From JBDSEG01 sp039920165 (GTDB taxonomy: Bacteria; Pseudomonadota; Gammaproteobacteria; Burkholderiales; Burkholderiaceae_C), in NCBI GenBank assembly GCA_039920165.1, contig JBDSEG010000124.1, positions 1 to 12,788 of the forward strand: DNA of 12,788 nucleotides. Reading direction: 5' to 3'. The stretch's first letter is position 1; each line of letters begins with the position of its first letter. Below the pieces are notes generated by a model. The model was not told where the DNA came from, made no database searches, and saw only the letters and a list, made by a program, of their open reading frames with translations. This document shows positions 7,167 to 12,788 of this stretch, piece by piece. A program made the translations under genes and the position numbers.

Positions 7167-7496
7167 CTATTTCAGCCCCGCCTGCGTCGCCTGCGTCGCC
7201 TGAACCGCCTTCAGCGCCTGGTTTTCCCTGGCAGTCAGGGTACCGACGAATTTCAAGATGGTGCTGTGGACGGGATTGTCCTTGACGTAGGACTTGTTCT
7301 TGTTGTCGGCGTCGATGTAGCTGGTGACGATGGCGTTCATCTCGTCGATCTTGGCGGTGGCCGAATCGACCTGGTTCTTCGCGAGCCGGCCCTGGCCGGC
7401 CCTGTGCGAGGCCGCGGCCTTGGCGCACAGCTCGATCGTTTCCTTGGCCAGCGTGGCCACTGAGTCGCCGCGCGTCTCGATCGCGCCGGGAGTCAT
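7167..7496 (-). CDS. Small hypothetical protein, probably 5'-damaged
   Basis: The open frame gives 109 residues from ATG 7496, rich in Ala and Lys, helical in character and hydrophilic: VATLAKETIELCAKAA, then SATAKIDEMNAIV, YIDADNKNKSY and a C-terminal ATQ repeat. I do not recognise the family. No signal peptide or membrane span is seen, and no Shine-Dalgarno sequence precedes ATG 7496. The same frame is open upstream only to a TAG at 7530-7532, and coding-like sequence continues beyond it in another frame (see the next entry), so ATG 7496 is probably an internal methionine of a longer original protein. The lipase-like gene follows 89 bases downstream in the same direction. It might be a granule-associated helical protein given the lipid-related neighbours, but no phasin signature is evident. 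Confidence 0.5.
   Translation of the reverse strand: MTPGAIETRGDSVATLAKETIELCAKAAASHRAGQGRLAKNQVDSATAKIDEMNAIVTSYIDADNKNKSYVKDNPVHSTILKFVGTLTARENQALKAVQATQATQAGLK
7180..7206 (+). repeat. 9-bp tandem repeat (about 2.5 copies) inside the small gene
   Basis: GCCTGCGTC occurs at 7180-7188 and 7189-7197, followed by the partial copy GCCTGAACC at 7198-7206. Read on the minus strand it encodes the repeated Ala-Thr-Gln near the C-terminus of the small protein. The repeat keeps the reading frame, so copy-number change would only lengthen or shorten the tail. Confidence 0.7.
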
Positions 7497-7606
7497 CTTG
7501 GTCTTGACGACATCGCTGATCGACTGCGACTATTCAAGCGAGTCGCCAGCCCGGACAGGTCTTTGTGGACCTTCTTGAACGCCTCGAGCGCCTTGGCGGT
7601 GAGACA
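7497..7606 (-). pseudogene. Frameshifted 5' fragment of the small hypothetical gene
   Basis: On the minus strand, 7606 down to about 7535 reads as a plausible helical start of a protein (LTAKALEAFKKVHKDLSGLA) in the frame next to that of the 109-residue open frame. Near 7525-7540 the sequence must change frame to continue into SQSISDVVKTKMT. No ATG, GTG or TTG lies in the upstream frame between this segment and the tRNA, so the original start is also missing. The simplest reading is one decayed gene of about 145 codons with a lost start and one frameshift. Confidence 0.45.
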
Positions 7607-7641
7607 AGATGTTACCGATAGCCGTCTAGGGTGCCGGCTCG

Positions 7642-7715
7642 TGGAGCGGGTGAGGGGAATCGAACCCCTGTATGAAGCTTGGGAAGCTGCCGTTCTACCA
7701 TTGAACTACACCCGC
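7642..7715 (-). tRNA. tRNA-Gly (anticodon CCC)
   Basis: The minus strand folds as a 74-nt tRNA. The acceptor stem is GCGGGTG/CACCCGC, followed by discriminator U and an encoded CCA (complement of 7642-7644). The D arm has GTTCAATGGTAGAAC, the anticodon loop is TTCCCAA with CCC at the complement of 7681-7683, and the T arm is AGGGG-TTCGATT-CCCCT. Sequence and length agree with bacterial glycine-CCC tRNAs such as E. coli glyU. One oddity is that the second pair of the anticodon stem is C (7689) opposite U (7675), a mismatch where relatives have C-G. The other four stem pairs are intact, so the molecule may still work. It stands alone, with its 3' end facing the damaged small gene. Confidence 0.95.
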
Positions 7716-7726
7716 CGACGGCGGCG

Positions 7727-7732
7727 ATTCTA
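7727..7732 (-). promoter_or_regulatory. Possible -10 box for tRNA-Gly
   Basis: The minus strand reads TAGAAT (complement of 7727-7732), 11 bases upstream of the mature tRNA 5' end, a plausible place for a sigma-70 -10 element giving a leader of a few bases. No good -35 element is seen at the expected distance, so the call rests on this hexamer and its position only. Confidence 0.3.
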
Positions 7733-7844
7733 GCGGTCGGAGTAACGAGCGGGTGACTGCCGCCACCGCGCCGTTGCCCTGCATCAACCCCATTCGTGGC
7801 AACCCGTCGCCCACCCCCCGACCACCCCGAGCCGAGAGAACATC

Positions 7845-9008
7845 GTGAAGATCATCGACATCCGCGAATCGACCCGCCCGATCAAATCCAACATCCGCAA
7901 CGCCTATATCGACTTCTCGAAGATGACGCTCAGCCTGGTCGCCGTCGTCACCGATGTGATGCGCGACGGCAAGCCGGTGATCGGCTACGGCTTCAATTCG
8001 AACGGCCGCTACGGCCAGGGCGCGCTGATGCGCGAGCGCTTCATCCCGCGCGTGCTCGAGGCGGCGCCCGAGAGCCTGCTCGACGACCGCGGCCTGCTGT
8101 GTCCGCACAAGGTGTGGACCACCCTGATGAGCAACGAGAAGCCCGGCGGCCACGGCGAGCGCTCGGTCGCGGTCGGCACCATCGACATGGCGGTGTGGGA
8201 CGCGGTCGCCAAGATCGAGGGCAAGCCGCTGTTCACGCTGCTCGCCGATCGCTACGGAAGCGGCCAGCCGAACCGCAAGGTCTTCGTGTATGCGGCCGGC
8301 GGCTACTACTGGCCGGGCCAGGGCCTGCAAGGGCTCGAACGCGAGATGCGCAGCTACCTCGACCGCGGCTATTCGATCGTCAAAAAGAAAATCGGCGGCG
8401 CCTCGCTCGGCGAGGACTGCCGGCGCATCGAGGCCGTGCTCAAGCTGCTCGGCCCGGGCCAGCAACTCGCGGTCGATGCGAACGGCCGCTTCGACCTGCC
8501 GACCGCGATCGCGTATGCCAAGGCGCTGTCGGCCTACCCGCTATTCTGGTACGAGGAGCCCGGCGACCCGCTCGACTATGCGTTGCAGGCCGAGCTCGCA
8601 AACCACTATGCCGGGCCGATGGCGACCGGCGAGAACCTCTTTTCGATGCAGGACGCACGCAACCTGATCCGCTACGGCGGCATGCGGCCAGACCGCGACT
8701 GGCTGCAGTTCGACTGCGCGCTGAGCTACGGCCTGGTCGAGTACCTGCGCACGCTCGAGATGTTGAAGGACTACGGCTGGTCGCCTTCGCGCTGCGTGCC
8801 GCACGGCGGGCATCAGATGTCGCTCGCGATCGCGGCCGGCTTGGACCTGGGCGGCAACGAGTCATACCCCGATCTGTTCCAGCCCTACGGCGGCTTTCCC
8901 GATGGCGTGAAGGTCGAGAACGGCTATGTCACGTTGCCCGAATTGCCGGGGATCGGCTTCGAGGGCAAGGCGGACCTGTACCGCGAGATGACGGCGCTCG
9001 CGAGCTGA
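7845..9008 (+). CDS. tarD: D(-)-tartrate dehydratase (enolase superfamily)
   Basis: A 387-residue enolase-superfamily dehydratase with start GTG 7845. It is close in length and sequence to the characterised Bradyrhizobium TarD, which dehydrates D-tartrate to oxaloacetate. All functional residues can be placed: Lys180 and Lys182 in IVKKKIGG (the KxK general base), metal ligands Asp211 (VDANGRF), Glu237 (WYEEPGDP) and Glu263 (TGENLFS), and His320 in CVPHGGHQ. The segments GGHGERSVAVGTIDMAVWDA and GGNESYPDLFQPYGGFPDG are also characteristic. The Mg2+-dependent reaction occurs in the cytoplasm and feeds the TCA cycle. No tartrate transporter or LysR regulator is adjacent; it lies between a tRNA and trmB, 23 bases before trmB and probably co-transcribed with it. 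Specificity is known for the family member, inferred here. Confidence 0.93.
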   Translation: MKIIDIRESTRPIKSNIRNAYIDFSKMTLSLVAVVTDVMRDGKPVIGYGFNSNGRYGQGALMRERFIPRVLEAAPESLLDDRGLLCPHKVWTTLMSNEKPGGHGERSVAVGTIDMAVWDAVAKIEGKPLFTLLADRYGSGQPNRKVFVYAAGGYYWPGQGLQGLEREMRSYLDRGYSIVKKKIGGASLGEDCRRIEAVLKLLGPGQQLAVDANGRFDLPTAIAYAKALSAYPLFWYEEPGDPLDYALQAELANHYAGPMATGENLFSMQDARNLIRYGGMRPDRDWLQFDCALSYGLVEYLRTLEMLKDYGWSPSRCVPHGGHQMSLAIAAGLDLGGNESYPDLFQPYGGFPDGVKVENGYVTLPELPGIGFEGKADLYREMTALAS

Positions 9009-9031
9009 ACCCGGGCCGAGAATCTGCCCCG

Positions 9032-9733
9032 ATGGACGACCCCGATCCCCCCGCTCCGCCGCGCCGCGCGATTCGCAGCTTCGTCACCCGCGCCGGCCGC
9101 ATGGGGCCGGGGCAGGCGCGCGCGCTGGCCGAACTCGCACCGCGCTACCTGCTGCCTTTCACGACCACGCTGCCGGACTGGTCGGCGTGCTTCGGGCGCG
9201 ACGCACCGCGCGTGCTCGAGATCGGCTTCGGCATGGGCGACGCGACAGCGCGCATCGCGCAGGCTGTGGCCGGGACCGATTTCATCGGCGTCGAAGTGCA
9301 CGAGCCAGGTGTCGGCGCGCTGCTCAAGCGCATGGGCGAACTCGGCCTCTCGAACCTGCGTCTCGTCCAGCACGATGCGGTAGAGGTGCTCGACCACATG
9401 ATCGCGCCGGGGTCGCTGAACGGCGTGCACATCTTCTTTCCCGACCCCTGGCACAAGAAGCGCCACCACAAGCGGCGGTTGATACAGCCCGCGTTCGTGC
9501 GCGCGCTGTGCAGCCGGATCGCCGAGGGCGGCTACCTGCATTGCGCGACCGACTGGCAGCCTTATGCGCAGCAGATGCTTGAGGTGCTGTCGGCCGAGCC
9601 CTCGCTCGCCAACGCCGGCGCAGGCTTCGCGCCGCGCCCAGACTACCGCCCGCTGACCAAATTCGAGAACCGCGGTCTCGCCCTCGGCCATGGTGTGTGG
9701 GACCTGCTGTTCGAGGTCAGGCGGCCCAGGTGA
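9032..9733 (+). CDS. trmB: tRNA (guanine-N7-)-methyltransferase
   Basis: A 233-residue SAM-dependent methyltransferase that makes m7G46 in the variable loop of tRNAs. Visible motifs are the SAM-binding VLEIGFGMGD (61-70), the acidic end of strand 2 in FIGVEVHEPG (84-93), the hallmark FFPDPWHKKRHHKRRL (135-150) and the C-terminal LTKFENRG (208-215) that supplies catalytic and binding residues. The length is normal for proteobacterial TrmB. ATG 9032 is used; no strong Shine-Dalgarno is seen, and translation may depend on tarD, which ends 23 bases upstream. The 3' end overlaps the convergent uppP gene by 17 bases. Confidence 0.95.
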   Translation: MDDPDPPAPPRRAIRSFVTRAGRMGPGQARALAELAPRYLLPFTTTLPDWSACFGRDAPRVLEIGFGMGDATARIAQAVAGTDFIGVEVHEPGVGALLKRMGELGLSNLRLVQHDAVEVLDHMIAPGSLNGVHIFFPDPWHKKRHHKRRLIQPAFVRALCSRIAEGGYLHCATDWQPYAQQMLEVLSAEPSLANAGAGFAPRPDYRPLTKFENRGLALGHGVWDLLFEVRRPR

Positions 9734-10541
9734 CGAGCCCGCTGTACGCGGTGGCGAGCACCACGATACCGAACGCGATCCGGTACCAGGCGAAGGCTAC
9801 GAACGTGTGGCTGGCGATATAGCGCAGCAGCCAGCGCACGCACAGCCAGGCCGACAGGAAAGAGAAGACGAGGCCCACCGCGAAGAGCGGAATATCGGCC
9901 ACCGACAGCAGCGCGCGTTCCTTGTACAGGCTGTACGCGCCGGCGCCGATCAGCGTCGGAATGGCGAGGTAGAAGCTGAACTCGGTCGCGGTCTGGCGCG
10001 ACAGGCCGAGCAGCATGCCGCCGATGATGGTGGCACCCGATCGGCTGGTGCCGGGGACCATCGCGAGGCACTGCACCAGCCCGACCTTGAGCGCGTCCCA
10101 CGGTGTCATCGCATCGACCGAATCGACCCGCACCGCGGTGGGCGCGCGGCGCTCGGCCCACAGGATGACGAAGCCGCCGAGGATGAATGTGCTGGCCACG
10201 ACCAGCGGCGTGAACAGATGCGCCTTGATCGCCTTGCCGAACAGGAGGCCGAGGATGACCGCCGGGACGAAAGCGATCAGCACGTTGAGCGCGAAGCGCT
10301 GCGCCTTGCGGTCGCTCGCCAGGCCGGCCATCGTCTCGCGAACGCGCTGCCAGTAGACGATGATGACGGCGAAGATCGCGCCGGTCTGGATCGCGATATC
10401 GAACACCTTGCTCTTGTCGTCGTCGAAGCCGAGCAGCGATCCCGCAAGAATGAGGTGACCGGTGCTGGAGATCGGCAGGAACTCGGTCAGCCCCTCCACG
10501 ATCCCCATGAGGGCGGCCTTGACCAGCACGACGATGTCCAA
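9717..10541 (-). CDS. uppP: Undecaprenyl-diphosphatase (UppP/BacA)
   Basis: A polytopic membrane phosphatase that recycles undecaprenyl diphosphate for peptidoglycan synthesis; excess activity gives bacitracin resistance. The first conserved motif, EGLTEFLPISSTGH (16-29), holds the Glu/Glu/His active-site set. The second, PGTSRSGAT (about 163-171), holds the catalytic Arg. Several hydrophobic spans follow. I choose the TTG at 10541 (274 residues): an AGGGAGA ribosome binding site stands a few bases before it, and the family begins right there (xDIxxLxKAxxxGxxEG). The frame stays open to an ATG at 10583, but that would add 14 unusual residues and lacks a comparable site. It converges on trmB with a 17-base overlap and is divergent from the tetR-type gene. 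Confidence 0.95.
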   Translation of the reverse strand: MDIVVLVKAALMGIVEGLTEFLPISSTGHLILAGSLLGFDDDKSKVFDIAIQTGAIFAVIIVYWQRVRETMAGLASDRKAQRFALNVLIAFVPAVILGLLFGKAIKAHLFTPLVVASTFILGGFVILWAERRAPTAVRVDSVDAMTPWDALKVGLVQCLAMVPGTSRSGATIIGGMLLGLSRQTATEFSFYLAIPTLIGAGAYSLYKERALLSVADIPLFAVGLVFSFLSAWLCVRWLLRYIASHTFVAFAWYRIAFGIVVLATAYSGLVTWAA

Positions 10542-10604
10542 AGAGTCTCCCTGCAAAACGACGCGGGATGATAGCGGCGTCATCCATCCGGCCCCGCGCG
10601 CGCC

Positions 10605-10633
10605 TTGACCGTGTCGCGAAGAGTTGGTATATT
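10605..10633 (+). promoter_or_regulatory. Sigma-70 promoter of the tetR-RND operon
   Basis: TTGACC (10605-10610) and TATATT (10628-10633) are separated by exactly 17 bases, a near-consensus pair in an otherwise GC-rich region. Transcription would start near 10640, leaving a leader of only about 20 bases before GTG 10660. The -10 box runs into the palindrome that follows, so a bound repressor would block polymerase. Confidence 0.75.
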
Positions 10634-10655
10634 ACTGACCGAACAGTCAGTAATA
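10630..10655. promoter_or_regulatory. Palindromic operator, probable binding site of the TetR-type regulator
   Basis: TATTACTGAC (10630-10639) and GTCAGTAATA (10646-10655) form a perfect 10-bp inverted repeat around a 6-base spacer, CGAACA. It overlaps the -10 box and predicted transcription start of the operon and lies directly before the regulator gene. TetR-family dimers typically bind such TGAC-centred palindromes in their own promoters. Autoregulation is inferred from position and symmetry. Confidence 0.75.
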
Positions 10656-10659
10656 AACG

Positions 10660-11394
10660 GTGCCCATTTCCACCACTGCAGCCTCTGCTGCCACTGCCGC
10701 GCGCACGCCTCCTTCGGCCACCCTTCCCGCCCCCGCCCGCCAGCGCCGCAAGGAAGCACGGCCGCAGGAACTGCTGGATGCCGCCCTCACGCTGTTTGCG
10801 CACAAGGGCTTCGCGGCCACCCGCACCGAAGAGGTCGCAGCGCGCGCCGGCGTTTCCAAGGGCACGCTCTATCTGTACTACCCGAGCAAGGAAGAGCTTT
10901 TCAAAGCGGTGGTGCGGCAGAACCTTTCCGCGCTGATCGCCAAGGGCGAGGAACTGGTCGGCGCCTTCGAAGGCAGCACCTCCGAGTTGCTGCAGGTGCT
11001 GCTCATGACCTGGTGGGAGCGCGTCGGCAGCACCGCGGCGGCGGGAATCCACAAGATCGTCTTCGCCGAAGTGCACAACTTCCCCGAGCTCGCCGCGTTC
11101 TACGACGACGAGGTGCTGCGCCCGGCCGACCGCCTGTTCTCGGCCACGCTGCGGCGCGGCGTTGCGCGCGGCGAATTCCGCGCCCTGCCCGAGCACGAGG
11201 TCGCGCTCGCGCTGATGGCGCCGCTGATCTTCATGACGCTGTGCCAGCACTCGCTGATGGCTTGTCGGCGCGGGGCAGCGCCGATCACCGCGCAGGCCCT
11301 CATCCGCACCCACCTCGATCTCGTGCTGCACGGCATGCTGCTGCGTGATGCACCGCCAGCCAGTGCGCCGGCAAAAAGGAAAGTCCGAAAATGA
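10660..11394 (+). CDS. TetR-family transcriptional regulator of the RND efflux operon
   Basis: A 244-residue regulator. After an Ala/Thr/Pro-rich N-terminal extension (1-28) comes the TetR helix-turn-helix: LLDAALTLFAHKGFAATRTEEVAARAGVSKGTLYLYYPSKEELF, at about 38-81. A mainly helical ligand/dimer domain follows, then a basic tail ending KRKVRK. The GTG at 10660 is the only reasonable start, because no ATG occurs in frame before the HTH; no clear Shine-Dalgarno sequence precedes it. Its stop overlaps the adaptor start (ATGA, 11391-11394), so it is the first gene of the efflux operon rather than a divergent one. It probably represses that operon through the palindrome at 10630-10655 and is released by a pump substrate. 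Confidence 0.9.
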   Translation: MPISTTAASAATAARTPPSATLPAPARQRRKEARPQELLDAALTLFAHKGFAATRTEEVAARAGVSKGTLYLYYPSKEELFKAVVRQNLSALIAKGEELVGAFEGSTSELLQVLLMTWWERVGSTAAAGIHKIVFAEVHNFPELAAFYDDEVLRPADRLFSATLRRGVARGEFRALPEHEVALALMAPLIFMTLCQHSLMACRRGAAPITAQALIRTHLDLVLHGMLLRDAPPASAPAKRKVRK

Positions 11395-12593
11395 AACGAT
11401 GGATGAAGTGGCTGCTGCCGCTGCTCGCGCTGGCCGTGATCGGGGCCTTCGTCCTGCGTGCAGTCCAGGCGAAGAAGGCTGAACAAGCGCGGCTCGCGCT
11501 GCCGCTGGCCACGCCGCGCATCGACCTCGCGCCGAGCGACGTTCTCACGCTGCGCCGGCTGCCGCTGGCGCGCACGCTCGAGGTGTCGGGTGGCTTGAAA
11601 GCCGTCAACAGCGCGATCGTGAAGGCGCGCGTCGCCGGCGAACTGCGCGCGCTTACCGTGCGCGAAGGCGACAGCGTCAAAGCCGGCCAGGTGCTGGGCC
11701 AGATCGATGCGACCGAACTCGAATGGCGGTTGCGCCAGGCCGAGCAGACCGCTGCCGCAACGCGCACCCAGCTCGATATCGCGCGCCGCGCGCTCGAGAA
11801 CAACCGCGCCCTGGTCGCGCAGGGCTTCATCTCGGCCACCGGCCTGGAAACCTCGGTCTCGAACGAGGCCGCGGCGCAGGCCAATCTGCAGGCCGCCGTC
11901 GCCGGGGTCGAGCTGGCACGCAAGGCGCGTAAGGATGCCGTGCTGGTCGCACCGATCGGCGGGCTCGTGTCGCAGCGGCTGGTGCAGGCGGGCGAGCGCG
12001 TCGCGGTCGATGCCCGCATCGTCGAGATCGTCGACCTGTCGAAGCTGGAGCTCGAGGCCGCGCTCGCGCCCGAGGATGTCGCCGGCCTCATGGTCGGCCG
12101 GCCGGCAACGCTCACGGTCGACGGCGTCGCGACCCCCGTGACCGCGACGGTCGCGCGCATCAACCCGAGCGCGCAGGCCGGCAGCCGATCGGTGCTCGCC
12201 TACCTCGCGGTGCAGGGGCAACCGGCGCTACGTCAGGGTCTCTTTGCGCGCGGCACGATCGAGCTGGAGCGGCGCGAGATGCTCTCCTTGCCGCTGTCGG
12301 CGGTGCGCACCGATGCTTCGGCGCCGTATCTGCAGCAGATCGTCGACGGCAAGATCGTCCGTACCCCCGTGCAGACCGGCGTTCGCAGCGACGTGCAAGG
12401 CCAGCCGTGGATCGAGATCGTCGCCGGTGCGTCCGAAGGCGCGCGCGTCCTCGCTGGCAGCGCCGGCGTGCTGCGCGAAGGCACCGCCGTGCACCTGCCC
12501 GAGGCGGTGGCCCGCGCCGAACCCGCTGCGCCGCAGCCCGCCGCCTCGCCGGCCGTGCTGCCGGTCGCAGCCTCCGCGACCGCGGCGCGCTGA
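11391..12593 (+). CDS. RND efflux periplasmic adaptor (membrane fusion protein)
   Basis: A 400-residue adaptor linking an inner-membrane RND pump to an outer-membrane channel. The N-terminal hydrophobic segment 7-24 after MKRWMK is a membrane anchor or uncleaved signal. The two halves of the lipoyl domain are near 75-108 (ARVAGELRALTVREGDSVKAGQ) and 183-215 (VLVAPIGGLVSQRLVQAGERV), flanking an Ala/Gln-rich coiled-coil hairpin (about 109-182). Beta-barrel and membrane-proximal domains follow to about 370. The last 30 residues are an Ala/Pro-rich tail. There is no lipobox cysteine. The ATG overlaps the regulator stop, and the pump gene begins 25 bases after the stop, giving a three-gene operon. 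Pump substrate is unknown. Confidence 0.93.
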   Translation: MKRWMKWLLPLLALAVIGAFVLRAVQAKKAEQARLALPLATPRIDLAPSDVLTLRRLPLARTLEVSGGLKAVNSAIVKARVAGELRALTVREGDSVKAGQVLGQIDATELEWRLRQAEQTAAATRTQLDIARRALENNRALVAQGFISATGLETSVSNEAAAQANLQAAVAGVELARKARKDAVLVAPIGGLVSQRLVQAGERVAVDARIVEIVDLSKLELEAALAPEDVAGLMVGRPATLTVDGVATPVTATVARINPSAQAGSRSVLAYLAVQGQPALRQGLFARGTIELERREMLSLPLSAVRTDASAPYLQQIVDGKIVRTPVQTGVRSDVQGQPWIEIVAGASEGARVLAGSAGVLREGTAVHLPEAVARAEPAAPQPAASPAVLPVAASATAAR

Positions 12594-12618
12594 CGAAAAC
12601 GCCGAAGGACTCCACAGC

Positions 12619-12788
12619 ATGTGGTTCACCCGCGTCTCGATCGGCAACCCGGTGCTCGCCACCATGGTGATGCTGGCGTTCGTCGTGCTGGGCATCTTCA
12701 GCTACCAGCGGCTGTCGATCGACCAGTTTCCGAATATCGACTTCCCGACCGTCGTGATCCAGATGGACTACCCCGGCGCGTCGCCCGA
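12619..12788 (+). CDS. RND efflux pump permease, AcrB/HAE family (5' end only)
   Basis: The first 56 residues of a large pump (such proteins usually exceed 1000 residues) are in the window. MWFTRVSIGNPVLATMVMLA is the amphipathic start and first transmembrane helix. It is followed by LGIFSYQRLSIDQFPNIDFP and YPGASP, the invariant beginning of the periplasmic porter domain. AAGGA at 12605-12609 precedes ATG 12619. It would be a proton-driven trimeric pump working with the adaptor just upstream; the outer-membrane partner is not in view. Confidence 0.93.
   Translation, partial: MWFTRVSIGNPVLATMVMLAFVVLGIFSYQRLSIDQFPNIDFPTVVIQMDYPGASP

Noticed and set aside
7600..7641. Terminator after the tRNA
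   Set aside because: A 5-bp AGCCG/CGGCT stem exists, but the loop is long and no T tract follows.
7773..7803. GTTGCC...GGCAAC inverted repeat before tarD as an operator or terminator
   Set aside because: Only 6-bp arms around a 19-base loop with no T run. Such pairs arise by chance in GC-rich DNA.
9643..11331. 562-codon minus-strand open frame across uppP and the tetR-type gene
   Set aside because: It runs out of frame through uppP and antisense through the regulator. It is a product of high GC content, with no recognisable domains.
1..12788. CRISPR arrays, insertion sequences, integrase or phage genes
   Set aside because: No regularly spaced repeats and no transposase or integrase motifs were seen. 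The only mobile-like candidate is the hairpin element at 6078-6241.

Overview
The window is GC-rich (roughly two thirds G+C by eye) and bacterial. Its gene set (TrmB, UppP, a GntR/FCD regulator, a WS/DGAT-type acyltransferase, an RND efflux operon, a tRNA-Gly with encoded CCA) fits a Betaproteobacterium, most likely Burkholderiales. That placement is inferred from protein likeness and composition, not from a phylogenetic marker.

Layout. (1) 1-1694: two broken, divergently oriented genes. On the minus strand is an FAD-dependent aromatic hydroxylase of the MhpA type; on the plus strand is a GntR/FCD regulator. Both have lost their 5' ends at one junction near 1036-1041, which removes the shared promoter region, and both carry further frame lesions. 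(2) 1691-4298: a compact, apparently intact plus-strand operon of an ABM-domain monooxygenase, an alpha/beta hydrolase, a short-chain dehydrogenase and a 2-hydroxychromene-2-carboxylate isomerase-like protein. It looks like a catabolic cluster for an aromatic or polycyclic compound whose substrate cannot be read from sequence. (3) 4315-7606, minus strand: a WS/DGAT acyltransferase with a histone-H1-like basic tail, a lipase-like hydrolase and a small unknown protein with a damaged 5' end. This suggests neutral-lipid storage and turnover. The acyltransferase and lipase are separated by a 164-nt sequence that folds end to end as an imperfect hairpin. (4) 7642-7715: tRNA-Gly(CCC), minus strand. 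(5) 7845-9733: D(-)-tartrate dehydratase (tarD), then trmB. (6) 9717-10541, minus strand: uppP, overlapping trmB tail to tail. (7) 10605-12788: a TetR regulator with a clear sigma-70 promoter overlapped by a 10-bp-arm palindrome, then an RND adaptor and the start of the RND pump, read as one self-regulated operon.

The right part (from the tRNA on) reads as ordinary chromosomal backbone. The left part, facing the tRNA 3' end, is accessory in character and partly decayed. The most unusual signals are the double-decapitated divergent gene pair, the hairpin element at 6078-6241 and the basic tail on the acyltransferase.
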